64,000 bases of DNA from Anagrus nilaparvatae (GCA_022575985.1 JAKSXM010000147.1:18076001-18140000), one strand, 5' to 3'; shown: positions 35,401-47,254, numbered from the stretch's first letter. Program-made: numbers and translations. Notes: generated from the letters alone by a model not told the origin.

Positions 35401-36195
35401 GCGAGCAAGGTTGACGTATATAAGTTTTACATACGTCTGGGTGAGAATACGTTACGCATATCTAGGGCCGGCCCTAGATTATGTCGGACTCCATGCTTAA
35501 CATGTTTACCGACTAAACTCGACCCCCATAAGACATCCTGCGCCTTGTATTCTCAAAAGCGGTACCATCTTTTCAGGTATAACTTCAGATTTGAGAAGCG
35601 TGGCCTAGGTCATAGACCTTCATCCTGCCTGCAGAACCTGTTTTTTTCATATTTGATTTTCCTTTTAAATATTAGGCTGGAAAAATAAAAATGAATAAAT
35701 CTAAACAGAATCCTAGCCTCTGGTGAAAAGTTTTAAATCTGTATATATTTACGAAAGTATTTTCATACAACCAATAGCGTCTTTATAAAGTTATGAAACT
35801 CTTACTGAATCGGGGCGCGAGCCTCTGAGGTCTATATAGAAGTATCTCTACTTGCATATAGTTGCGAGGTTTAATCCCCTCGACCACCGCCGAAGAGTCT
35901 GTGATAAATATTATTATAATAAACCGTGAAATCGAAAAAATCTATCATTTTAACCATGCCTATTGTAGATAAATTTGGTTTGCCATATGCAAAAAAAAAA
36001 AAAAATTTGCAAACTGGCACAAGTACTGTAAATTAATTTAATAAGACAATGAGAATTAGAGAAAACAAATAAAAAAAATGCCAGATTAAATTGAAAAATA
36101 GAATATTGATAAAATTAGAAATTAAAAGTTTGATAAAAATGCGCAAAAAATTAGAAATAAAGAAAAATTTTTAAATTTTGAAAAATTATAAACTA

Positions 36196-36348
36196 CAGTT
36201 TATAAATGAAACCGATGAAAAAGTTAGAAAAACTTCAGAAGCGTTTGAGATATTAGTCAGGAATCGCAAAACAGAAATTCAAAATAATCCCTCTAAAAAG
36301 GCTTACGAAGAAAGCATAAAAAACTTTATTGAGCATGGCTTAATATAG
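36196..36348 (+). pseudogene. Unidentified coding remnant
   Basis: A 50-codon frame, rich in charged residues ('NETDEKVRKTSEAFEILVRN', 'KKAYEESIKNFIEHGLI', stop), is surrounded by AT-rich sequence. A second piece at about 36390-36550 contains 'GFKVGDEVDDEVQSLNKQ'. Both look like protein-coding text, but I do not recognise the family. Confidence 0.25.
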
Positions 36349-36730
36349 TAATTATGATATAATATAGTAATTATGATACCTTACATGTACGTAAGCCCGG
36401 GTTTAAAGTTGGTGATGAAGTTGATGATGAAGTCCAAAGTCTAAATAAGCAAGTAGAAGCATGTACTTCAAGAAGAATATTACCGTCATCGATTAAAGAA
36501 ATTTTTGCTATTACAATCCATAAATCCAATGACTTATATTTTAAAAGACTATGTAGATAATTTAATTTTAGGCGGCTTTTACTAATTCGAACTTGAAAGT
36601 GCTTATCTAGTTGAAAAAATTTTAAAAAAAAGGGGGAAGATAAGGTGTTTGTTAAGTAGTTTCGATCCGGGAATTCATTTAATAATAGGATAAAAAATTG
36701 GATGTATTAAATAAATAAAAAAAATTTATA

Positions 36731-36853
36731 ACTGGTTTGTGTTCACAAAGTCAATTTCAGCCCCCCCCCCACCCTAAAAACGTCAATTTTTCATCCACCT
36801 TCCTTGCCGAGCCAAACTTATCAAATAACCCATCCAATAAACAAGTTCCATGT
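36731..36853. mobile_element. TA-targeting element family, minimal copy 4 (123 bp)
   Basis: ACTGGTTTGTGTTCACAA ... ACAAGTTCCATGT, flanked by TA (36729-36730, 36854-36855). The interior is a single C-rich block plus 'ccgagccaaactta'. It defines the minimal ends of the family. Confidence 0.65.
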
Positions 36854-37191
36854 TAATAAAACAGTAAATATATTTCATAGAAATTGCATTTGCTTTATTA
36901 TGTCCGTGAGGCAAAATTTCCATTTTCATGCATAAAAATGAATAGGACAGCCGTATAATATAATAAAATTAAAGCAGATCATACATATGGATAAAAAAAT
37001 GATTTAAAAAACTTATTCCAAGTTTGTAGACGTAAATAAATAATTTGTATGGAACATGTTTATGTTTAATAAATATTTATCTATTACAAACATTCTAGCT
37101 TGCTAAAGTACCTTGTAAACTCAAATAAGTCCCTAAATCGAAATTATTCTACGTTTTTTAGGCATAAATTCAAAAACTAGGAGTATTATAA

Positions 37192-38780
37192 TACTCCAGT
37201 CAAAATACGGGTTTGGTTGTATTTTCACTGGCGAACAAGAGATTTGCTCTACTATAGGTTTTTTGGGTCGCTGAACACGAAAATCGGGGTCATTTGAGTG
37301 AGAAATTGGGGCTTCACCCTTAAATTTGCAAAAACTACCCCCAAAATGGGGTTTTTTTTACATATTTGCAATTTGAGCGCTCAGATTGGCACCATACGGG
37401 TTTTTTGGGTCGCTGATCAAGAATTTCGACTTCTTTTTCATAAATAATCAATATTTCACCCCTAAATTGGCTACAACTCCTCCCCCACAAGGGGGTGTTT
37501 TGCTATTTTACCACTTTGAGCATCCAGGATATATTCATATAGGTTTTTTGGGTCGCTAATCAAGAATTTCGACTCCTTTTTCACAAATAATCAATATTTC
37601 ATCCCTAAATTGGCTAAAACTCCCCCCCCCCCCAAGGGGGGTGTTGTGCTATTTTACCACTTTGAGCATCCAGGATATGTTCATATAGGTTTTTTGGGTC
37701 GCTAATCAAGAATTTCGACTCCTTTTTCACAAATAATCAATATTTCACCCCTAAATTGGCTAAAACTCCCCCCCCCCCCCAATGGGGTTTTTGCTATTTT
37801 CGCACTTTGACCATCTTCACCCTATTCAATTAAAAAAAATGTCTATATTAAATTTAATTATAAATATTAAATTATAAACTAATTAATAAGTATATTAAAT
37901 TAAAAATTTGTATATTAAATTGAACTAAATTTCTACATTTTCACTCCGTTCAATTAAAATTATATAAAAAAAAAAGAAAATTTTAAGTTTCATTTATTCA
38001 TTTTTTCCTTCGTTATAATAATTTATTTTTCAGGTAAGTTCATTTTTTACTTTTAGGGGTATTTGTAGCTATTTTAAGGGTGAAATATTGATTATTTGTG
38101 AAAAAGGAGTCGAAATTCTTGATTAGCGACCCAAAAAACCTATATGGATATATCCTGGATGCTCAAAGTGGTAAAATAGCAAAACACCCCCTTGGGGGGG
38201 GAGTTGTAGCCAATTTAGGGGTGAAATATTGATTATTTATGAAAAAGGAGTCGAAATTCTTGATTAGCGACCCAAAAAACCTATATGGATATATCCTGGA
38301 TGCTCAAAGTGGTAAAACAGCAAAACACCCCCTTGGGGGGGGGATTTTTAGCCAATTTAGGGGTGAAATATTGATTATTTGTGAAAAAGGAGTCTAAATT
38401 CTTGATTAGCGACCCAAAAAACCTATATGAACATATCCTGGATGCTCAAAGTGCTAAAATAGCAAAACACCCCCTTGGGGGGGGGGGGGGAGTTGTAGCC
38501 AATTTAGGGGTGAAATATTGATTATTTATGAAAAAGAAGTCAAAATTCTTGATCAGCAACCCAAAAAACCCGTATGGTGCCAATCTGAGCGCTCAAATTG
38601 CAAATATGTAAAAAAAACCCCTTTTTGGGTGTAGTTTTTGCAAATTTAAGGGTGAAGCCCCAATTTCTCACTCAAATGACCCCGATTTTCGTGTTCAGCG
38701 ACCCAAAAAACCTATAGTAGAGCAAATCTCGTGTTCGCCAGTGAAAATACAACCCCCCCCCCCGTATTTTGACTGGAGTA
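37192..38780. mobile_element. Foldback element with internal tandem repeats, TAA duplication
   Basis: TACTCCAGTCAAAATACGGG at the left is perfectly inverted at 38761-38780, and TAA flanks both ends (37189-37191, 38781-38783). Each ~640-bp arm holds three copies of a ~150-bp unit with 'aggttttttgggtcgctaat' and 'aataatcaatatttcacccc', in inverted order in the two arms, plus C/G homopolymers. The centre (37830-38085) is AT-rich. No open frame. TAA fits PIF/Harbinger-type targeting, by inference. Confidence 0.8.
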
Positions 38781-38937
38781 TAAGTCTAAAATATACTAAG
38801 TCCTATTTGACCCCCCCCCCTAGATTTTCAGGCCTTTTAAGTATATTCATATGCTCCTCATATAAATATGATACGTACGATATTCATGACAAAAAATTCA
38901 TTTTCAAGATTTAATATTTATAAGTTCATTTATTAAA

Positions 38938-39117
38938 TTAATTAATTAATTATTTGAAATGACCTTGATGAACAAACAAATTTCAGATTTGAAAAACTCG
39001 CATTTTGATACGTGGAGTCGCACCGACTTCACTTTTTTTATTATAACGTATCAATGTGAGTTTTTTGAATCTAAGGATTTGTTTGTTCATCAAGGTCATT
39101 TTAAATAATTAATTAAT
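38938..39117. mobile_element. Small MITE, about 180 bp
   Basis: 'gaccttgatgaacaaacaaa' and 'gaaaaactcgcattttgata' on the left are inverted on the right, with 'taattaattatt' at both tips. A short central loop contains 'gtggagtcgcaccgacttca'. Confidence 0.7.
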
Positions 39118-39129
39118 TCATTTTCAAGG

Positions 39130-40480
39130 AAATATTAGGTATGCCATTGACATTTTTTTTCTCTTATCTTTGCGAGTTAAAACAATATTTTAATATGGAT
39201 CTATACTTGAGGTTTCCATACTTGTAGGTAATCTTTTTATTTTAAAGCAGCTGCAGATAATTATAATAATAATTTAAACTATAATACTTTTCATTTGGTC
39301 AAATTTAGTAAAACGATAATTTACTTTAAGTAATTACTAATAAAATAATTAGTAATTATTAAATTATAGATGAAATAAAAAAATACTAGTTTTTGAAAAT
39401 AAAAAATACTAGATCTTAAAATTAAAATACTACAAGCGGAATATTGTGCATATTGATTTTTTTTTTAAACAACGTACCTTAAATATTAGGAACTAAAGAT
39501 TAAAAACGGTCAGCTTAATAAGAAATTTTTTTAAAGCTATAGAATTAAATATAATAGTGAATAAAACTATAAAGTTAAGTAGGTTTTATACTGTTATAAT
39601 GCAACTGTATTTTATTCGTTATTACATTTAGATTTGCCTTATCGCTATTATATTTTGAGCTCTTCTTATCATAACAAGATAATTGATAATAGTTTTACTA
39701 TATGAGGAAATCTATGCCGAAATAGCCTTACATATATTTTGATCTACATAAATATTTTAATAAACTATTCTTAACAGACATTGTATCTATTTTAGTTTTA
39801 TCAAAAATCTCAATTTTGTGTCTTTCACCTTTAATGTTTAAAAACTTACAAAAATGTATAAGTATTTAGTTTATTATTTATATTTTTTAGTTTATTATAA
39901 AAATAAACAAAATTTTAACTCGAATTTTCAGAACCGTATATATCATTATGCTGCAGCATATGGCGAGTATGGTTAACCATAAAGTATATGGACCCAAAAA
40001 GTTTATTTAAACAGTTTTTTCCACATATTATAGACCCAAAAAAGTTAGTTAATTATTTGTTATACCCTAGCCTTCGGGAAAAAAATGATATGTCCGAAGA
40101 AAAGAAAAGGTATAATTTTTCCTTCAAAAATATTTTTTTATTTTCTCGCGCAAAAAAACCATGACGGTTTACCATATGGTTAACCATCTAAAAAATGATA
40201 ATTAAAAAGATAAAGAAAGTTTAAAAAAAATAATTAAAACAAAATTTTAATAAAAATTTGCTCGTTATAGAAGCTTACATCCTTAATTATTTATAAATAA
40301 ATGTCCTTAGGAGCTAAATGAGAAATATCAAAAATTAATTTAATGTATTTAACAATGATTAAATTTTTTTTTTTAGAAGATAACTAAAATACTACCACAA
40401 GGTATTTTAAGGAAATAAAAAGGTTAGAAGACCCTCAGGATGAAAATGACCATTCCAGGTAGAAGCGAATACCCTGGGGG
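39130..40480. other. AT-rich, no gene supported
   Basis: Only low-complexity sequence and a few short palindromes (for example 'atggttaaccat' at 39971-39982 and 40180-40191). Confidence 0.4.
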
Positions 40481-42040
40481 TATAATTTTTAATTTTTAAA
40501 CCTAAGATATTTTCCAATTTTCCAATCACGGACTATAAAACTTGACAAAATGAACTTTTAACTTTACAAGAGAGTATCTAAGGGCAAGAAAAATGAATTT
40601 TTGGTGGGATTAAGACCTTTTAAAATTTATTTAAATAATTATTAATCTTTATAATGTTTTGTTAATGTTTTATTTTAAATTTGTAGTTAAAATAATAATT
40701 TTTTTTAATATTGAAAATGTAACAAAATTTTTTACTGATTTCAACAAAGTAAGTTACTTTTTAAGTAACAAGTTTTTTTTATAAATTTTGATTATTAAAC
40801 AGTTCTATACAAATAACATAAAATTTTGAATTTAGAAATAATAAAATATTAAATTAAAATAATTCTAAAAGTACATTGTATAAATAGATAAATATAACTA
40901 ATTATCACATGCTTCCCTCACGGAACAATACGATTCAAAACGGTTAAAAAGGTTATCGCATTTAACCGTACAAAATGTTGACGATTGAAAACGATTAAAT
41001 TTAACCGTTTTTAATCGTTCTTAATAATTTTAATAATTTTTAATCGTATTGAAGTATTTCGACCAAATAAAAGCCATTTTCTTTATATTATTCGGTTTTA
41101 GTGATAAACAATATAAAGTATTTTTGAGGAAAAATGTTATTTTTAAAATTTAAAAATATTTATTCATTTATATCCAAGATAACGGAATAAATTTAAAAAG
41201 GGTTGAATAATTAAAAGTCGTCAAACCTCATATTTTACGGGTTTCATGAAGTAACATTTGAGTGAAAAATCATTTTTCCGGGTTTTCCAAAATGGCGGCT
41301 ATTCCAAGCTTGTATTTAAAGAGCGTTCAAACAATACGAAAACCTTATTTATGATAAAATATTTCGGAATAAAGATATAAGTTTTGATACCTGCATCATC
41401 AGAAAATTTGTCGGTTTTTCCAAGGTGGCGGACATGAAAGTCTGAAAACCTTTTCAATTTTTGACATTTAAATTAACTCTGATGGGGTTTTAAGAACGAG
41501 AAAGAAAAATATTTTTGTTGAAATTTTTATTTTGTAAAAAGCGGAAAAATTTGTCGACTTTCCAAAATGCCGGATTAAAAAAATTTTTTAATACTAAGTT
41601 TTACGCATAATTCTCAACAACAATGAATTTTCGATAAAAAATTTCAAATTTCAACCTTAAATGATTTTCCGTTTTTCCAAGATGGCTGGCTAAAGATCAA
41701 TGGGAAGAATAATTTTTTTTCGATTTTCCAAGATAGCGGTGGAAGAATTGATAAAACTACGTTTTAAACATTATACGGGGTTCTTAAGCCCAACAATAAC
41801 GTATTATTGAAGAAAAAAAATTTTAATTTCCACCCTACGATCTTCCAAGATGTCGGACATAAAATTTGAAAAAATGTTAAAAAAATGAAAAACTTCTTGT
41901 AAGTAGGAATCCGGATTAGGTTAAAAATAATTATATTAAAAATAATATCGGAAAAATTATTTGCAAAGAAAATTTGTCGATTTTTCCAAAATGGCGAACA
42001 TGAAATTATAAAAACCTTTTCAATTTTTGACATTTAAATT
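40480..42040. repeat. Diverged ATGGCGG tandem/dispersed repeats
   Basis: 'tttccaagatggcgg' or 'aaaatggcg' words at about 41290, 41425, 41565, 41680, 41735, 41850 and 41990, with 'ccttttcaatttttgacatt' duplicated at 41450 and 42015. Same family as 3790-5610 but more diverged. Confidence 0.6.
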
Positions 42041-42079
42041 AACTTTAATGGGGTACCCACGAAACTCAAAAGTGTACGA

Positions 42080-42260
42080 TTGAAGTGGGGGGGGGGGGGT
42101 CAAATGGGACTTAGAACAATTTCAATTTCGGTACTTATAATAATCCGGGTTTAGAGACTTAGAATGTTTTCGATTTAGGGGCCTAGAATAATACACGTTT
42201 AGGGAAACAGAACAGTTTGGGTTTAGGATCTTAACACCTTTCAGAGGTCATAATTACAAG
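42080..42260. repeat. Minisatellite remnant of the TA-targeting family
   Basis: 'ggtcaaatgggacttagaac' followed by 'gggtttagagacttagaat'-type repeats and 'ttgggtttaggatcttaac', the same order as 9285-9500. Neither terminus is recognisable. Confidence 0.5.
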
Positions 42261-42521
42261 ATATAAAAATAGCGAATTGTAAAGTAATGTTGCATAACCT
42301 TGATTTATGATCAAAGTTGATCCTTACACTATAAAAAATAATAAAATTTTAAGAAGTTAATATTAACTTCGTACCCCTTAAGTCCCCGAAAGTGAATAAT
42401 CCCTTGATTCAAGTTAACGGGGTTAAATCAATGCATCCCAACCTTGAGTCAGCTAACGCATATTTGTTAAAATAGCTGTCTTTTAGACTCAGGTCAACTT
42501 AATATTAGTCTTTGATATTAG

Positions 42522-42845
42522 CAAAGAATATATATACTTACGTATAGAAAAACAGTTCTTATGTATTTTTTTCCGCTTGAATTTTAACTAAAAATGAGAT
42601 GTTAGATGGAGTTAGTCTCAGTCTCTATTTCCCCCTCTTTACATACCGACTTATATCAACTAGTATACACATCGTATAATCTTTCTTTTGTTTTTAGGCA
42701 GCTGCTATATAAATGTAAGTAAACTAGCGCTTGACTTGAGAAAAAATCGGTGTTGGTGCAACCGAAATAACTATGAGTTGCGCCAACTCGGTGAAAAAAA
42801 ATACATAAGAACTGTTTTTCTATACGTAAGTATATATATTCTTTG
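42522..42845. mobile_element. MITE with 7-bp target duplication ATATTAG
   Basis: CAAAGAATATATATACTTAC at the left is inverted at the right (to 42845). ATATTAG flanks both sides (42515-42521, 42846-42852). TIR similarity extends about 50 bp. 324 bp, no frame. Confidence 0.85.
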
Positions 42846-42897
42846 ATATTAGGCTGAATCCGGTAACTATATACTTGACATACGTATTAGTTATAAC

Positions 42898-43893
42898 TCC
42901 CTGAAATTTCTATCACCTCCTCGAATGCCTTCGGGATGAAAATGGACCGTACGAAGGAAAACTGATATCCTGGAGGCGAAATTTTTAATTTTTCATCCTG
43001 AACAATTTTCCAATTTTCCAATATGGCGGACCAAAAAACATGGACATAGAAACTTTCTACAATACCTGGGGTTTTCGAGGTCGACAAAAACGTTTCTATT
43101 AATGAATATTTTAATTTTTTTGCCCCAGCATATTTTCCAATTTTTCAAGATGGTGGACCAAAAAACATGAAAATAAAAACTTTCTACATTACCTGGGGGT
43201 TTTCGGGGTCGAGAAAAACGTTTTTATGAATGCAAATTTTAATTTTTTTGCCCCAGCATATTTTCCAATTTCCCGAAATGGCGGACCAAAAAACATTTTA
43301 GAATAAGCTTTTTACATTGCCAGGAGGTTTTTGGAGTCGAGAAAAACGTTTTTATGAATGAAAATTTTAATTTTTTTGCCACAGCATATTTTCCAATTTT
43401 CCAATATGGCGAACCAAAAAATATTTTAGAATAAGCTTTTTACATTGCCAGGGGGTTTAGAGGTCAAGAAAAACGTTTTTATGAAGTTTTTATTTACATG
43501 TTTTTTCGTCCGCCATCTTGAAGAATTTGGAAAATATGCTGGGGCAAAAAATTTTTAATTTTCATTCATAAAAACGTTTTTCTCAACCCCGAAAACCCCA
43601 AGGTAATGTACAGTTTTTATTTTCAGTTTTTTGGTCCGCCATCTTGGAAAATTGGAAAATATGCTGGGGCAAATAAATTAAAATATGCATTAATAGAAAC
43701 GTTTTTGTCGACCTCGAAAACCCCAGGTAATGTAGAAAGTTTCTATTTCCATGTTTTTTGGTCCGCCATATTGGAAAATTGGAAAATTGTTTAGGATAAA
43801 AATTAAAAATTTCGCCTCCAAGATACGAGTTTTCACTCGTACGGTCCATTTTCATCCCGAAGGTATTCGAGGAGATGACAGAAATTTCGGGCA
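42898..43893. mobile_element. Foldback element with 8-bp duplication GTTATAAC, carrying ATGGCGGACC units
   Basis: GTTATAAC flanks both ends (42890-42897, 43894-43901). The left end 'tccctgaaatttct' and 'ccttcgggatgaaaatggac' are inverted on the right. The arms carry about four (left) and two to three (right) ~125-bp units with 'tggcggaccaaaaaacat', 'tttttgccccagcatatttt' and 'cgagaaaaacgttttta'. No gene. The 8-bp duplication is hAT-like. Confidence 0.8.
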
Positions 43894-44116
43894 GTTATAA
43901 CTCCCTAAATCAGGGAGTATATTATATTTACGGGCTTGTACTATATTTTTTTTATGTATAAGATAAGCTTGAATTTATTTCAATGTTATATTTGGATATA
44001 ACAAATACGAAGTAGCTTAAATTAGCCCAATTACATTTTTTGTAACAAGTTAATATTTTGATGAAAGAAGCTTGCTTTCAATTGAATCACGGGATCTCCC
44101 GTCAAGTCACTGTTTA

Positions 44117-44284
44117 GGGTGATTCTACAGACCTCCGTAAACGCAAACCGCAGCCGCAACGCAATGTGCACAACACAGTATGCATGTGCACAACACAGTA
44201 TGCATGTGCACAAAACACGATTTTGGTTTGTGCGCATTGCGTTGCGGCTGCGGTTTGCGTTTACGGAGGTTTGTAGAATCACAC
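44117..44284. mobile_element. Near-perfect palindromic MITE, 168 bp, TTA duplication
   Basis: 'cctccgtaaacgcaaaccgc' and 'agccgcaacgcaatg' on the left are exactly inverted on the right. The loop has two tandem 'cacaacacagtatgcatgtg' copies. TTA flanks both ends (44114-44116, 44285-44287). Termini GGGTGATTC and the three-base duplication fit a PIF/Harbinger-derived MITE. Confidence 0.8.
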
Positions 44285-44482
44285 TTAAGTTGATTCAAGT
44301 AAATGTTCGCTTCGCCGTATTTACCTTAGCGCTTAGGTTGCGTCAACTTCGCATAGCTTGGCAATACTCTATATTTTTCATAGTGTAGTTAATTGTTATT
44401 TATGCCTTTACCTTATACATGTAAATATACCTGCCTATATATTTTTATATATCTAATATACATATATATATATACATATAAA

Positions 44483-44636
44483 AGTAGTTAAGTAACCACT
44501 ATGAACCTATTTTTTTTTTTTTTTTTTATTTTTATCAGCAGTTTGAAGCGAATTTTATGTGTATATATATATATATGACTCATTGCTCGAGGTGAGAAAT
44601 GCGGTTCATAGTTTCTGCTTTTTGCTGACGACTGTT
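44483..44636 (+). repeat. Polinton left terminal inverted repeat
   Basis: About 150 bp match the inverse of 61195-61344 with small indels, including 'agcagtttgaag', 'cattgctcgagg' and 'gttcatagtttctgc'. Similarity ends in a T-rich tract after 'ttttgctgac'. Confidence 0.9.
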
Positions 44637-44890
44637 TTTTTTTTATTTTTTTATTTTGACCTTGTCGTAAGTGTATGTGTGAACCCTGACATTGATGTTA
44701 GAGTGAGTGAGACGATTCCTCGCCTTTTATTATGTGATAGTATTTTGAATATTTTTCTTTTTTTTAATAAATTTCATCATCGTTGCGTTTGATTTTTGCA
44801 GATACCGTTTTGCAAATTTTTTTAAAATTTGCTAATTTTTTGACATTAATTTAAGAAAATTTTGTTGAATTTCAGGTTTTTATTTGATTT

Positions 44891-46110
44891 TTAATTGGTG
44901 ACATGTATAAATGTTTTTAGATTCTTTTGCTTAGTTGAAATTTTTTTGTAGATATGATTATTTTTTTTTTGTTAACCTACCGAGGATATTGAATTTTAAT
45001 TGGTCAATCGTGAATTACTGGAAATTTATTTGACATAAATTCTTTGAACCTGTTGGAAATCGTTGTAATTTTAGGTAGCTAAATGTCAAAATTGTTTTCA
45101 CTATTCAAAAATTTAGCGAGAAGTCGACTAGTTGATTTTTTGGGGTATGCTATTGCCTACCGAAGACATAAAAATTTAATGGATCGTTCGGAAATTACTG
45201 GAAATTTATATGAGCTGGGTCCTTTAGACATATCGGAAATTGTTGTTTTTTCATGTAGTTAGGTGATCAAATGATTTTAAATAAACCAAAATTTTAGAAA
45301 AAATTAACAGGTAAAATTTTTGGGGTTTTAAAAATTTTTTTAAATTGAAAAATTTTGTTTTGAAAATTTGGTACTTTTTTGTCAGTTGAGATCGTTTGCC
45401 ATTTTTTTTGATAGATTTTTTATATTTATTATAAACTGTTATCATTACTGTCGATACTTGACTTTTAATAACGTTTTCTGATCTTTGCGCACGCTTTTGT
45501 CAGCGTTTTTGCTTTACTCTCCCCGTAGACTTGCACCACCGCCGCCACCCTTTCCTTGCAAAGTCTCGGTTGCTTTTTTTTTTGTTTTAAGCGTGAAACT
45601 TTCAAGCTTCTGATTTGTTTTTGTTTTTTTCGTTCAAATCGTGCAAATTTTTAATTGGTGACATAAATAAATATTTTTAGATTCTTTCGCTTAGTTGTAA
45701 TTTTTTTATTAACCTACCGAAGATGTTAAATTTTAATTGGTCAATCGTGAATTACTGGAAATTTATTTGACATAAATTCTTTGAACCTGTTGAAAATCGT
45801 TGTAATTTTTGGTAGCTAAATGATCAAATTATTTTCACTAATCAAAAATTTAGCGAAAAGTCGACTTGTTGATTTTTTGGGGTATGCTATTGCCTACCGA
45901 AGACATAAAAATTTTAATGGATCGATCGGAAATTACTGGAAATTTATATGAGCTGGGTCCTTTAGACATATTGGAAATTGTTGTTATTTCATGTAGTTAG
46001 GTGATCAAATTATTTTAAATAAACCAAAATTTTAGAAAAAATTACCAGGTAAAATTTTCGGGGTTTTAAAAATTTTTTGAAATTAAAAATTTTTTCCGTA
46101 AATTTGGTTT
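44891..46110. repeat. Direct repeat pair near the Polinton left end (offset 760 bp)
   Basis: 44891-45360 and 45651-46110 are ~90% identical by eye ('ttaattggtgac', 'ggtcaatcgtgaattactgg', 'gtatgctattgcctaccgaa', 'gagctgggtcctttagacat'). Between them lies a unique GC-richer patch (45470-45640). No frame of note; this is the 1.6-kb non-coding leader of the element. Confidence 0.85.
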
Positions 46111-46264
46111 TTTTTTTTCGTCGACAGAGGTCGTTTGCCTTTTTTTTTGAAAGATTCGGTAGCTTTTTTAGGGTTTCTGAATCGCTGCTTAGTCATTCTT
46201 GCATAAGCTTTGAAGTTAATGACATCTGTTAAATTGTTGTTTTATTTAAAAAAAGAAAAAAAAA

Positions 46265-46492
46265 ATGGGTAATAAGCCAACGAATTGTATTGTAAAATAT
46301 AGTCGTTTTGAAGACGCTGGGGAAGACGGGGAAAGAAATTACGGACCTTATTGGAGGAGAGTTACAAGCGATAAATGGAGCTTCTCGAAGGACGTGTTTA
46401 ACAGATTCTCTAGTTTTAAAGGAAAAACAGATTCATTTCAAGATGAAAAAAAACCTTTACTGGAAAAAACTGAAAAAATGAAAAAAAAATGA
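46265..46492 (+). CDS. Small Polinton orphan protein, 75 aa
   Basis: ATG at 46265 lies directly after an A-rich tract (A7GA9). Product starts MGNKPTN, which fits the N-myristoylation pattern (Gly2, Asn3, small residue at 6), and continues as a soluble, charged peptide ('YWRRVTSDKWSFSKDVFN') with a Lys-rich C terminus. AATAAA at about 46519 may end its mRNA. No family recognised. Position next to the left terminus suggests an accessory gene. That it is a real gene is inferred from its unbroken frame, coding-like composition and polyadenylation signal. Confidence 0.55.
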   Translation: MGNKPTNCIVKYSRFEDAGEDGERNYGPYWRRVTSDKWSFSKDVFNRFSSFKGKTDSFQDEKKPLLEKTEKMKKK

Positions 46493-46902
46493 CTATTTTT
46501 TTTGTATTTAAGTTTTCAATAAAATTTATTATATTTTGTAAAAACAATGTGTTTTTTTTTTCATTTAACATTATTTTTGTAAGATAAAAAAATGTACATT
46601 TTTTTTTTTAAATATATTTTTCTGTTTTTGTCGAGTTGAGCTTTAACAAAAAAAAAAAAATAAATGAACACTATGCATAAAGTTGTTTTATTATGACACA
46701 TATTTTTGGTATCGTCTTATCTTTAAATGACTTTTATGCTCTTTTCTTGTTGTAAGAAATTTTTGCATTTTTTCTATTTTTTGATGAGTTGAACTTTTAT
46801 AGGAGAGACATTATAAATGAAGCAATTTTATTATTACACATATGTTTAGTATCGTTTTATCTTTATTAGGTGACTTTTAAAATTTTTTCTTGAAACAAAA
46901 AA

Positions 46903-47254
46903 GTGAAAAAAAATTTTTTAAAAATGGTTTTATCCAGGAAGCTCAATTTATTAATAATTGTAAAATTGTTGATGAAAATCGCTTATGGGCGCGAGCCAAG
47001 TGGGCGTAAAATTTGTGATGTCAAGTGGAGATCACAATTAGAAGTCTGCTCGATAAAGGTGATTTTGAAAAAAATCAAATTAATTTTTAGTCTGTGCGCG
47101 CTTCCAACGTTGCGTGTTATTGCAAAAAACTTGTTGTTTAACGAGTGTGACGGAAATGATGTTATTTTAATTTTTGGTGACATTTTGAGGAGAAGAGGCC
47201 AAGCAGGGCTTCCGTGTTTTGATTTGTTCATGAATAAATACAACACTATTAAAT
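46903..47254 (+). CDS. First recognisable exon of the polymerase-region transcript
   Basis: The frame from about 47015 on encodes 'ICDVKWRSQLEVCSIKVILK', 'CALPTLRVIAKNLL' and 'GQAGLPCFDLFMNKYN' and ends at a consensus donor AAAT|GTAAGT (47254/47255), phase 1. Upstream of 47010 a different frame looks more protein-like ('FIQEAQFINNCKIVDENRLW'), so either a one-base shift lies near 47005-47015 or the exon begins at the acceptor 'ttttatccag' (about 46937). Function unknown. Phase matches exon 2, so I join it to the chain leading to polB; that link is inferred. Confidence 0.5.

Noticed and set aside
35395..35688. 97-codon frame with Cys/Arg-rich text
   Set aside because: No motif recognised and no neighbouring gene structure; the GC-richer patch may be a repeat of unknown type.
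46983..47246. 87-codon minus-strand frame opposite the first polymerase-region exon
   Set aside because: The plus strand has the better splice-site and motif support; this is its shadow.
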